Of a DNA stretch of 64,000 nt, positions 1 through 10,300 are shown piece after piece (the stretch's first letter is position 1; each line of letters opens with the position of its first letter). Made by a program: the position numbers and the translations under genes. The stretch spans positions 310,001 through 374,000 of the forward strand of contig JAOWBW010000190.1 of the NCBI GenBank assembly GCA_026119855.1. Direction: 5' to 3'. Source of the stretch: Campanula takesimana (lineage: Eukaryota > Streptophyta > Magnoliopsida > Asterales > Campanulaceae). The notes below the pieces were generated by a model. That model had not been told where the DNA came from and searched no databases. It saw only the letters and a list, made by a program, of their open reading frames with translations.

Positions 1-269
1 AAAATGTACCTTATTTGACCTTATTATTTATTATGTGCAAATTGGGCCTCATTTGAATGTAGCCCATCAAGGCGGCCCAACAAACCCACAACCCAACAGT
101 CCATTCTATTGGTTTGACACCGAACCAAACCGAAATCACACTGAAACCGAACAAATCGAACCATTAAGAAACCGAAGCTTAATGGTTTTGAATTACATAA
201 ACCGATAACTATTGGTTTGGTGTCGGTTTTAGCCTAAAACCGAACCAAACCGACCCGTGCACACCCCTA
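1..269 (-). mobile_element. Terminal part of a hAT-like DNA element running off the left edge
   Basis: Read on the minus strand, the segment begins at 269 with TAGGGGTGTGCACGGGTCGG and continues with repeated CGGTTTGGTTCGG-type motifs. This terminus style is common in plant hAT-type non-autonomous elements. The other end lies outside the window, so the target duplication cannot be tested. No coding potential is visible. Confidence 0.4.
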
Positions 270-1219
270 CCCAACTCCCCCATACAACCCTACCCACTCC
301 ACCTCCAACCCCATCCCCACCCTCCAACCTTACGTTCCCTCCCTCATCCACCCCAACCACCCCCCACCTACCCACCAAAAAATAAACTTTTTTTTTCACT
401 CATATTAAAATTATCTTTCAATACCCATTGCCTCCGGCCCCTTTACCCCACACCCCACCCACCCACCCCCAATTTTTTTTTTTTTTTCACTCATATTAAA
501 ATTATTTTTTTTTTTTGAAAGAAATATTAAAATTATTTTTGAACATCTCCCCGCTCCCCACCACCCACCCCCTACTACCCCACCCCTACCCCCCCACCAC
601 CCACCTACCCCCAATTTTTTTCGCTCTTATTAAAATTATTTTCTAACAACTCCAACATTCGCGCTCCCTACCCCCACTACCCCACCACCACACCACTTAC
701 CCCTACCACCCACCTACCCCCAATTTTTTTTCACTCTTATTAAAATTATTTTCTAACAACTCTAACATTCGCGCTCCCTACCCCCACTATCCCACCACCA
801 CACCACCTACCCCCACCCCCCCTAAAAAAAATAAAAAAATAAAATAAAAGTTTTTCACTCTTATGAAAATTATCTTTCAACACCCCTTTCCCCCGCCCTC
901 TTTTACCCCACCCTCCCCACCAAAAAAAAAAAAAAAACTTTTTTTTACAATCATATTAAAATTATTCTTGAACACCTCCACCGCTCCCCACTACCCCACC
1001 CCACGCACCCCAACCAATTTTTTTTACTCTTATTAAAATTATTTTCTAACAACTCCCACATTCGAGCTCCCTACCCCCACCCCACTCACCCCCCCCCCCC
1101 CCAATTTTTTTTTTACTCATATTAAAATTATTTTTGAACACCTCCCCCACCACCCAACCACCCCCCACCTACCCACCCCTACCCCCACCCCACACGGCCA
1201 CACACCCACCCCCCACAAC

Positions 1220-2035
1220 TAGAGCCGTCAATTCGGGACCGTCCCGCTATATATATGAGACGGGACGGGACAGTATATTCTTATCCCGAAAAAATGCGGG
1301 ACTATTCGGGACGTCCCGTATGGGACGCGGGACAAAACAGGATGGGACGGGACGTCCCGTATTTTTAAAAAAATTATGCAAGCAATAAAAAGTAGGTTTG
1401 AAACTGCATACAAGCCTGGATGTCAATGACCCAGCATCGGCTGAGGGATTCACAGTTATTTTCAACAAGGCTAGGAATGAGAAAAGGACAGGGGGGAAGT
1501 CAGACTCACCGCCACCTGGATCAACTCTTGGGAAACCTCAGTATAAGAAATGGATCTGTTGCATAGCTTGAAGTAAAGATGGAGAAGCCTATATAGCAAG
1601 GGTAAATTATTCATGTATTTCCTGCTCAAAGATATATATTTCCAGATGACGGGAGCTTAGTCCAAAGCTGTGATGGATGGGTCAGGCTGGAATTTATTTT
1701 TCTGTGATTTTAGTTAGATGATAAGCTGGGCCTTCCACAAGCATATCACATTGGTGGATTTCGTTTCGTTTCGATTCTTATTTATTTTTTCGTTTTGTTA
1801 TTGGATGTGACCTACTCGTGAATGTCAGTCAATGTGCACTGAACTTGCTCAAAAAAAAAAAAAAAAAATCCTTAACCATCAAATTAGGGTACATAAAATT
1901 GACATTTTTTTATCCGGTGATCGCGTCAACCTATCCCGTCTTTGTCCCGCGTCCCGAGGTGATTTGGGATAGGACGGGGTATTTACGTCCCGCCATAAAT
2001 TGGTCCCGTCCCGTTGTCCCGAATTGACGGCTCTA
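1220..2035. mobile_element. Non-autonomous hAT element (816 bp) carrying a captured gene fragment
   Basis: The left end reads TAGAGCCGTCAATTCGGGAC and the right end is its inverted copy ending in GACGGCTCTA. The flanking 8-mers are CCCACAAC (1212-1219) and CCCACAAA (2036-2043), a 7/8 match, which fits the 8-bp target duplication of the hAT superfamily. Subterminal GGGACGGGACGTCCCG-like repeats occur at both ends. No transposase is present. The interior holds a RIN4/NOI-type exon and 3' flank. Confidence 0.8.
1419..1571 (+). pseudogene. Captured C-terminal exon fragment of a RIN4/NOI-domain gene
   Basis: From 1419 an open stretch of 50 codons ending in TGA (1569-1571) translates to a typical C-terminal NOI segment: it starts DVNDPASAEGFTVIFNKAR, continues through EKRTGGK, and ends PQYKKWICCIA. 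RIN4/NOI proteins are plant immune regulators at the plasma membrane. They have a C-terminal NOI motif cleaved by the bacterial protease AvrRpt2, and a terminal Cys cluster that is acylated. Here the terminal Cys pair is kept, but the cleavage-site residues expected just upstream are missing. There is no upstream exon or start codon within the transposon, so this is a transduplicated fragment and not a gene. About 280 bp of 3'-UTR-like sequence follows, ending in an 18-A run (1851-1868). That run could be a relic of a polyadenylated source copy, but no AATAAA signal was seen. Confidence 0.75.
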
Positions 2036-2289
2036 CCCACAAACACCCATCCCACCCCAACCCAAAATCCCCACCAACATTCAATTTTTTTCTCATAATA
2101 ATTCTTTTCCTCATATTAAATTATTATTATTTACATATGAAAATATTTTTCGGAAAACATCTTCCTTAGATTTACCAAACAACCAAAAACATGTTTACGT
2201 CATTTTTCGGAAAACATTTTCATTTTCCGGAAAAACATTTTACGGGAAATCATTTTCCGGAAATTGTTTTACGCGAAACAAACGGAGCC

Positions 2290-2499
2290 TTAAACCCTAA
2301 TCAATATTCTTCTTCTTAATTTTCATCCACTGAATAAGTTAATAATATTAACAAAATATATCCAGAATATTTACTTGAGATATGCACAATCTCTTTATTC
2401 CATTCAACTTGGTCTAGTGCACATCTTCGTTTCGATTTGATCTCGATATCGCATATCTTTAACTTGGTCTGGCTCGATCCATTTTATTCTCCAACCCCC
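2290..2499 (-). mobile_element. Probable relic LTR of a Copia-type element (minus strand)
   Basis: Read on the minus strand, a purine tract (AAGGGGGG, near 2,500) is followed at once by TTGGAGAATAAAATGGATCG. This looks like a polypurine tract next to an LTR start. The inner boundary and target duplication are not recognisable. A diverged inverted copy of the first 45 bp lies at 2527-2575. Confidence 0.35.
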
Positions 2500-2690
2500 C
2501 CTTCAAGTTGGAAGATATACAACGTAGTTGGAAAATAAGATGGATTGAGATCGAGATGGACCAAGTTAAAGATATAACTATCAACAATGATTATTATGAA
2601 AAGAGAGGTTTAAAGGAGAGAGGCTTGTAATAAGAACGTACTGAATGAGCAAGTGCCTATGCAATACATTATGAACAAAATCAAGAGGAG

Positions 2691-3090
2691 ATTTTTTTTT
2701 TTTTTGAAAGTTTGTATCATATCATTTAAGGCAATTGCCATCGTGTTAAAGGCTCCTATGAAGTCTATTACAGATCTATTGCCCTATCTATTACAAATTC
2801 CTATATTGGAATATGAAGTCTATTACAGATCTATTGCCCTATCTATTACAAATTCCTATATTGGAATCTATTACAGTGATACTTGCCTTTTATTGGAATC
2901 TATTACAGTGATACTTGCCTTTTCAAGAAATCTCTCATAGACGTTCCCGCGCCATCTTATGGGGCTTGAAGGATAAGGAGGAAGGATAAAGGTTCTCCAC
3001 ATGCTCCTTACTGGAGTCGAACCTGAAACCTCTTGCTAAGAGAGGACTCTATCCTTTCTCAAGATACCATTGAGCTATAAGCTCATTGGT
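2691..3090 (-). mobile_element. tRNA-derived SINE (400 bp) with 8-bp target duplications
   Basis: On the minus strand the element starts with tRNA-like sequence. An A-box match (TAGCTCAATGG, near 3,075) and a B-box match (GGTTCGACTCC, near 3,020) are the two internal RNA polymerase III promoter boxes. It ends in an A-rich tail (T run at 2692-2705 on the plus strand). The 8-bp direct repeat AAGAGGAG flanks it at 2683-2690 and 3091-3098. The 3' half contains tandem duplications of 55 bp (2758-2867) and 32 bp (2868-2930). It is not a functional tRNA gene: the tRNA fold does not close and the region runs on into a SINE body. Confidence 0.8.
2758..2930. repeat. Tandem duplications of 55 bp and 32 bp inside the SINE
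   Basis: The 55-bp unit starting ATGAAGTCTATTACAG occurs at 2758 and 2813, the two copies practically identical. A 32-bp unit starting CTATTACAGTGATAC occurs at 2868 and again at 2900 (second copy partial). Confidence 0.85.
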
Positions 3091-3098
3091 AAGAGGAG

Positions 3099-3961
3099 GA
3101 ATTTGAACCATTAACCTTATAAAAGAAGCATTAAGGGAAAGTGGGGTGGGGGTGCGAGGGAGGTGGGGCGAGGGTCATAAGAAAAATGACATACAAAAGC
3201 AATGACAAGAAAGTCATTGCATATACACTAAACACTAAAAATTGAATTGTTTTTTTCAAAATAAATACAAAATTTAAATCGGGAAGGAAAATTTATTTTT
3301 ACGAATAGGAGGAAAATTGTTTGGTCTGAAAGGAAATGTAAACGATTTTGTTATAGTAAATTTAAATATGGGTAATTAAATATAAATTGAAAAGGAAGTG
3401 AAACGTCATTATTGAAATTACACTCAGCTACAATGATTTAACTGTAAAAGCAAACGAAGAACAAAACAAAGGACAACGTGAAAACCAGCTTCCTACGTAA
3501 TTACCCAACCTCTCTCTCTCTCTCTCTCTCTCTCTTCTATCTCCGCGTCCTTTGAATTTCAAAAACCCTAGATTTTCTCTCTCTACATCCGTCCCTCTTC
3601 CTTAATTGAGTGTATAATTCATTGGAAATTAGGTCTTAGTAGTAGCTTTCTTGACTTTACTCCTTTGATTTGATTAATCAATTGATTCATCTTTTTTGCA
3701 TTCTCCGAAACGAGAATAAGCCCGATCCAATGCTTTGAAATCGGTGAAGATCTTGATTGTTTTCATGTTCCGCTCAATTCAATAATTATTTTATTTGTTA
3801 TTTTTTTTTTTGTTTTTAACTTTTATTTATAATGTTCTTGTTGTATTTTCAGATTTTATATATGAAATGAATCCGTTGGGTAATGCATAAATTTTAGAGA
3901 GAGAAAGCTGGTGGATTGTTGGGGAAAGGAAGATTTGTTGTGAATTTTGTGTTATTAGGAA
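3099..3961 (+). promoter_or_regulatory. Upstream region and 5'-UTR of the ARG1-type gene
   Basis: AT-rich upstream sequence leads to a CT microsatellite at 3511-3535 and an AAAACCCTAG motif near 3,560; both are frequent around plant transcription starts and 5'-UTRs. A possible 5'-UTR intron runs from GT at 3744 to AG at 3852. The transcription start cannot be fixed from sequence alone. Confidence 0.45.
3511..3535. repeat. CT microsatellite in the 5' leader
   Basis: Uninterrupted TC dinucleotides upstream of the ARG1-type start codon, probably within the 5'-UTR. Confidence 0.9.
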
Positions 3962-6900
3962 ATGGCTGGTTCAAAGATGGAGGGGACTTCGGCCCCTGTA
4001 AATCGTAGAGACCCGTATGAGGTGTTGAGTGTGTCCAGAGATTCTTCTGATCAAGAGATTAAAACTGCTTATAGAAAGCTTGCTCTCAAGTAAGTTCCTC
4101 TCCTCTCCTTTTTTTTTTTTTTTGGGTGAGAGCAGCACTCGTAAATGTTTCTTGTTTCCATGAGCTTGTTAATTGCTGGGATTGGGAAATTGGGCTATTT
4201 CAAATCTCGGAATTTGTTCTTTGAGTTTACCGGTAGCCAAATGCGATTTTCGAGTTTGGACATTGGGTTTACTAAAGCACCAATTTTATGCTCTGATTTA
4301 CCAAAAATATTGCTCAAGTGTTTGGTGTATAGATAAGCATTTTGATAGTTATCAATCGACTGCATTTGTAACTTTTTTTTTTTTATTCTGGAATTTGTCT
4401 TTGAGTTCTACTCTGAATGTGCAACTCTTTCTTGTAATCAAATCACATGGGAATAATAATCATGAAAGTCACGATGGTGGGGGTGGTTTTGATGATGCTC
4501 CTCAATTTTCTTGTGAATTTATGTAATGGTCATTAATAATAGTGATGGGCAGGTATCATCCCGACAAAAATGCAAATAATCCCGAGGCTTCAGAACTGTT
4601 TAAAGAGGTTGCATATTCTTACAACATTTTGTCCGATCCCGAAAAAAGAAGACAATATGATAATGCAGGGTTTGAGGTACGGTTTCTTTTCTGGTCTGTT
4701 TGTCTATGCTTTGGGTTTAAAGTTATTTAAGATTTTTATAATTGCATTTAGCTATGACCTCTGTATTACACTTCTATGTCCTTTTCATGGCAGTGACATA
4801 TTGATGACAGTAATTAAAAATATGGACGAGCTTAAATCATGTTTCAGAATACCTCGAGTTGATTGGAAGTTATTTGTAGACTGGGTGCACTTTATGAGTT
4901 TTTTTTGTTTGGTACAAACACTTTATGAGTTGTGAAACTAGAATAATCTGTTTGCATATTTTAATCTCGTCGTCTGTCCCACAGTGCTCCATGCTATGTC
5001 TTTATCGAATTGCGACCTTGATAAAAGGATCATCTCTGAGTTCTCTCCACGATATTCCTAGACCTGTTGTATTTGCAGTCTCTTGACCGAAGGCAAAGAA
5101 CTTTTTCATTGTTTGTTGCCAATCAAGATAGTTACCATCATATCTTACTGAAGCGAAGAACTTATTTCTAGGGGTTTACAAGAACGAATTACAATATCAA
5201 AGCATCAGTAGAAGGTTTTGGTTGAAACTTGGTACAAACTGAAGATATCAATAGATGGACTGTAAATAATCACTCAGTGGCCTGGAAGAATGTCCTAGAT
5301 TGTAACTTTACATGAAATCACTAAACGCTTTTTGAGAACATGACGTTGGAGGTTCCAGGTTGCAGAGAAGTTTAGTTAGATGCAGGTCGCTGACAAACTC
5401 TTACTAGAGTCTGGAGTGTTTGGAGATAAGCCGTCATATGTGTGGTGAGGTTATATTAGAAAAGCTTCTCTCCCCTCGGTGCTTTTATAATGTGATCGAT
5501 ATTTCACCTATCCAAGTCTATAAAGGGTTTTTGAGATTCAGAGGGGAATGCGTTGGTTGTTAATTTCCACAAGATTTTTGTTGGCGGTGTTTGGGTTACC
5601 TTGTTTTTACCACAAACTCATGTCGGGAGTTTGTGGCATGGTAGCATTTGAGCATATTGAACATTTTAAGAGTTCCTGCTGGTGTTGATGACCTGTGGTG
5701 GTGGTTTTTGTCCGTTGGTGTTCTTGTGTGGTTTCAGTCTTAGAATGGTTTACTCTGCCTACTTTTCTTGGGAGTGATATGATGGATCTGTGCCACTAGG
5801 GTGCAATCCTGACTGTTGATAATCTTATAAGGAAGTCATCTGAATGCACATGTGAGAATGTGTGATAGAAATCTGTCCATCAATTTGTGTTGAGTTCACT
5901 ATTAGTTTTGGAGCTTTTATGCTGTTCGTCATCAGGGTGTTGAACGAAGCCCAGGCTAGGGTTGAAGAGTGCCCACGGCGCCTTTTGGTTTTGGAAGACA
6001 CATCATGATTATGAGTGTGAAGCAAATACAGTGATTGGCATGATAAACTTTTAGATGATTGATTTCGGATGCACCTTGACTTGATATTGCCAGGCAATAA
6101 CAGGTCGGGCAACTGAACTTGGATGCTAGTTAGAACTTTTCCATTCTGCAATTCTGCTGAACTGTGCAGACATCTGAAATAACCGATTACAGTCCTACTA
6201 TAATACTAATGAATTTAAAAAAGAAAAAAACAAGAAATTAATCTGCGGAAAAGTCAAGCATGACCATGGACAGATTACAGTTCAGCAGAATTGCAGAATG
6301 GAAAAGGAATAACAGTACAGTAGACCTTTAGCCAACCCCTTAAACCTGCCTCTTGATAGGTGGTTTGGTATTTCGTGCAACTGGGTTAACACGTGCTCCA
6401 TATTTATTCACAGCTCTAGTCATATTTGGTAGTTTAGGAAAGAAAATTAAGGGTGGTGAATTGAATAGCACTGCTTGATGGCGATTGCCGATTGGCACAT
6501 ATTTTATTGTCTTGACTATGAAATGAAAATAGGTAATGCATACTGTTCATGAAAGAGGAATTTTGATGGGATTTCTGAAATCTATCCATATGTGGTTCTG
6601 GAAGAGGGAAACAAGATAGTATTTGCCGATCTTCTGTATGCAGATGCAAGCTATTCTATGAAGAGGAAAGACCAAAAGTATTTCTGAAATTTATTAATAC
6701 GCAGATGTAATGCTCTCATGTTTGCTAGCATATGTCTTTTTGGAGAGAATGGGGCTGCACTCAGATTCTTAATCACTACTGCCTATACCATTATAGGCAT
6801 CTCCCCCCTCCCCCAACCAACAATCCACCCACCCAAAGTCTTGGCCACGCGATCTTGTTACCGCAAACTGCAACTTGCATAACATCCTATTTCATTTACG

Positions 6901-7172
6901 AACCGCCAATCTTTACCCCCATCATTATCCTTTTAACCAACCTATGACCTCTCGTGATTTCTTTTACAGATCTGTTTCTCTTGTTGATGGTTAACGGTTT
7001 AGAGATTTCACTTGAAGATTGTGTGGATGATGAGGGGTAGAGAGAGGAAGAGAGGGGAGGGAATAAAGGGATTTAAGATATGAGAAAGGGGAACTAATTC
7101 TTTACCCGAATGTGTTTCTATGCGCAAATATACTCCCTCCGTCCCCGAATGATGTCCCCATTTTTTTGTGTG

Positions 7173-7204
<32 letters not shown>

Positions 7205-7355
7205 CTCACTCTGTATTTTTGGTATGTTCACTTTTGGTCAACGAGAGTAAACTTTGACCAAACATTTTCGTTAGGATTGTTAGATTGGCATCAAATGTTT
7301 GGTCAAAGTTTACTCCCGTTGACCAAAAGTGAACAAACTAAAAAAACGAAGGGAG

Positions 7356-7394
<39 letters not shown>

Positions 7395-10300
7395 AGTTCA
7401 TTAGTATAGGTAGTACTAAGAAATAGTAATGGTATTCTTACTTGTATGTAGAAATTGTGTGTAGTTGTGCTCGATGGAACATTCTATTGAATGTTTACCT
7501 CTCGATGGTAAGGCCAGTCCCCCATCCATTTGTATTTTTTTTTTATAACAATAAAATTTAGGGAGGTACCGTCCTCTTTTCGCAAAAATATAGATGGAAT
7601 ATTCTATTGAGAAAGTGTAGTGTGCCTCACTAAGACCATCGTGATGGCAATGTAGTGTATATGAATTGGATTATGTCAGAGTTAAATAAATCAAATGATA
7701 AGTAAAAGATAATTAGGATTTCTAGGCTTTTTTTTCTTTTTCTTTTTCCATGGAAGGCTGTCTACATTACATTAAGCCCATGTGAGCCTAGCCCTTCCCT
7801 AGACCTTATGCATAGTCGGAACTCTTGTAACAGTAGGTTGTCCTTTTTGTATGGGAATCAAATTATAGAAATATCTTTAGTCAATCTCCGTCATCTTTTG
7901 TAACTTCCTGTTTGTCCGTCTCAAATCACCACCTCCGTTTCTTTGTCAGATACTGCAAACTCTTGGGTACTATTAGGTACTATTGCCTTATTAGGTGCAT
8001 TTTTTTCTTTACCAACTGAACATAATCACATTCACATTTGAGGACTAGACCTCTTTATTGTCTCCAAATAGCTTCAAATAGAGTGCCGACTCTAGAAGCT
8101 ATTATTGGGATGGTGATTTGAAAACACGTATGTGATAGTACTTGTTTGTGTCTTTCATGTGTTTACGTTGTGAAATGTTACTATTATTCATTGGTGAAGC
8201 CAATAGTTTTTACTAAAGGGATCTGATGCAAATCCAGTTAGTACGACACAAAGAAGAATGAATTTCAGAATAACTATCACCATAGATAGATTTTCAGCCC
8301 TATTCATCGCTTAGTCATGGTAATTTCCATGGGCATGGTTTCTATGCAATCTTTTGGATTTTTTGAGCAGTTTTTCGAATTTTTAACATCCCTGCAAATG
8401 AATTTGCATTGGATGCTTCTATATAGAGTTATGAACAGATCTTCTCAGCTGGTCCAAGGAACACCAATGTTGACTTTTTAGATTCATTGTTTAGTTTTTT
8501 TAATTGAATGTCTAGTTTATCATTTAAGCATTTATTTCATAGTTATCCTATATTAGAGTGATATTCCTAGAACACTATAAATAGCCAAGTTTCCTCATTT
8601 GTAAGGATATATAAATTGATGAATAAAAATACAAAGATAGTTTCTTGAGTGAACTTGCTTGAGCTTATTAAGTGAAATCTTGTGGCGCTCTTTATTCATT
8701 TTTAAGTATTGCCTTAAAAATGAATGTCCGAGGTAGCACCTTTTGAAACTTCAATTCACAAGTGTGATCCATAAATTTGATGGAACTTGTAATGATGTCC
8801 ATCCAATCAGTCCATTTAGTTGCAGTAAAATGATCACTTATCAACTTCATGATGAATCAAGATAGAAGTGCTTTTAGATGTCAAAAGATCCTTATAACAA
8901 TGATTTGACTTTAAAGCCTACAAATTTACTAATCATGATTTTTTCATCCTTATATTGTTCGTCATCTTGTTTGGTTTCTACATCCTTAACCACAATCATT
9001 TCACTTTCCACCCCTAATCTTTTTTTCTATTTCACTCACATTTTCTCTATACTTTCTATTTATTTTCCTTGTCTTTTTCAATACTCAATTTTATGCCCTC
9101 AACAACCCCATTTTTTTTCTCATCCTCTTCTTCCCTTTCAAGACTTGTTCTTTTTCCTTGTGCTCCTTTTCACCCACAATCTCGTCTTCTTTTTCAACTA
9201 GTATTTTCTTTTTGCACGCTCTCTTCTTTTCTCTCAATCTTTTCTTTTTTCTCACTCCTCTTTTTTCTCACTTGTCTTTTCTCTCACACTTTTGAGCCTC
9301 TCTGATTTTTCTATCTAGTTGAATTTTGGTGAAACATTGCTCTTCCAATATTTTAAGTCTCGTCTTATTTAGCAGGGGAGAGACTTCCTCTCTAAATTTC
9401 TGGCATGTTGGGATACTTGTGATATGATCGTTCGATCCTTTCAAGCTTCTTTGTAACTTGCATTCGCTTCACATCTCACCCAAGAATTCCTCTAAGTAGA
9501 CTTTTAAGTTTTTGAGACATATTTTCAATAAGAAAACTTGATGAAAACAAGGATTGATGAAAGCAGGAATTTGTTGAAAACAAGGTGGTGGAAGATAAAT
9601 GATGAAGAAAGATATATTTTTCTTTTGGATTTTTTCTTAAAGACTGAGAACAAGATGAACGAAGAGACAATAAATATATACTCCCACCATCCCACTCGAA
9701 TTAAGACAAATTTCCATTTTGGATGTCCCATTCGAATTAGGACAACCCAAAAATGGAAGTGTTTTATTTAATGGGACCCACATTCACATTCACACTCACA
9801 ACAACTTTTCACTCATTATACACGACCCCACTTTCTCTCTCCTACTTTACTTTTCATACTTACAACAACTACTCTACTAACACTTTTTCCTTAATCCGCG
9901 TGCCCAACCTAAAAATTCTAATTCGGGTGGGACGAAGGGAGTATATTTTTTTTTGATGAAATGTAGAATGAGAAAACTAGGTGATTGAAAGTAAATGGAT
10001 AATGGAAAAAACCTACTAAAGCCAAAGCTCTGATACCAGATGTTGTGAACCTAGCCCCGAACGACTAGATCCGACATCCATAGGAACCCCATATTGTTTC
10101 TAACAAGGATTTCGTTGAATTGGATGGATATCTTGACCCGGCGCCCCCAAGTGACGTAAACCAAGTACTTTAGTGACTTGAGATGGAATGGTGAAAACCA
10201 AGACCTTTCTTCCCGATCTAACGCCAACCATGGCCTAAGTGTAAAACGCCACATTTGGTTGCGGAATACCAATTGATAAGTCGGCACAAGTTTTCATTTG

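Larger units (their letters stand above)
270..2110. repeat. C-rich degenerate tandem array, interrupted by a hAT element
   Basis: About nine degenerate copies of a unit near 100-110 bp. Each has a T run, then a core of the form CTCATATTAAAATTATTTT, then a stretch of CCCCACCCTACCC-type sequence. Cores are seen near 400, 490, 520, 625, 735, 860, 950, 1030 and 1120, and again near 2,100 after the hAT insertion. The apparent reading frames here (Pro/Thr/His-rich or Gly/Trp-rich) are low-complexity artefacts. The array may be the interior of a larger element whose right end is at about 2,290. Confidence 0.6.

Noticed and set aside
1134..1388. Pro/Thr-rich 84-codon frame
   Set aside because: It spans the border between the C-rich array and the hAT terminus, so it cannot be an ancestral gene.
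3015..3090. A possible tRNA gene on the minus strand
   Set aside because: A-box and B-box match, but the flanks do not form an acceptor stem, and the segment is the head of a SINE with an A-tail and target duplications.
8878..9305. Hydrophobic, Phe/Ser-rich frames resembling membrane proteins
   Set aside because: They are the pyrimidine-rich strand of a retrotransposon interior whose other strand is Lys/Glu-rich.
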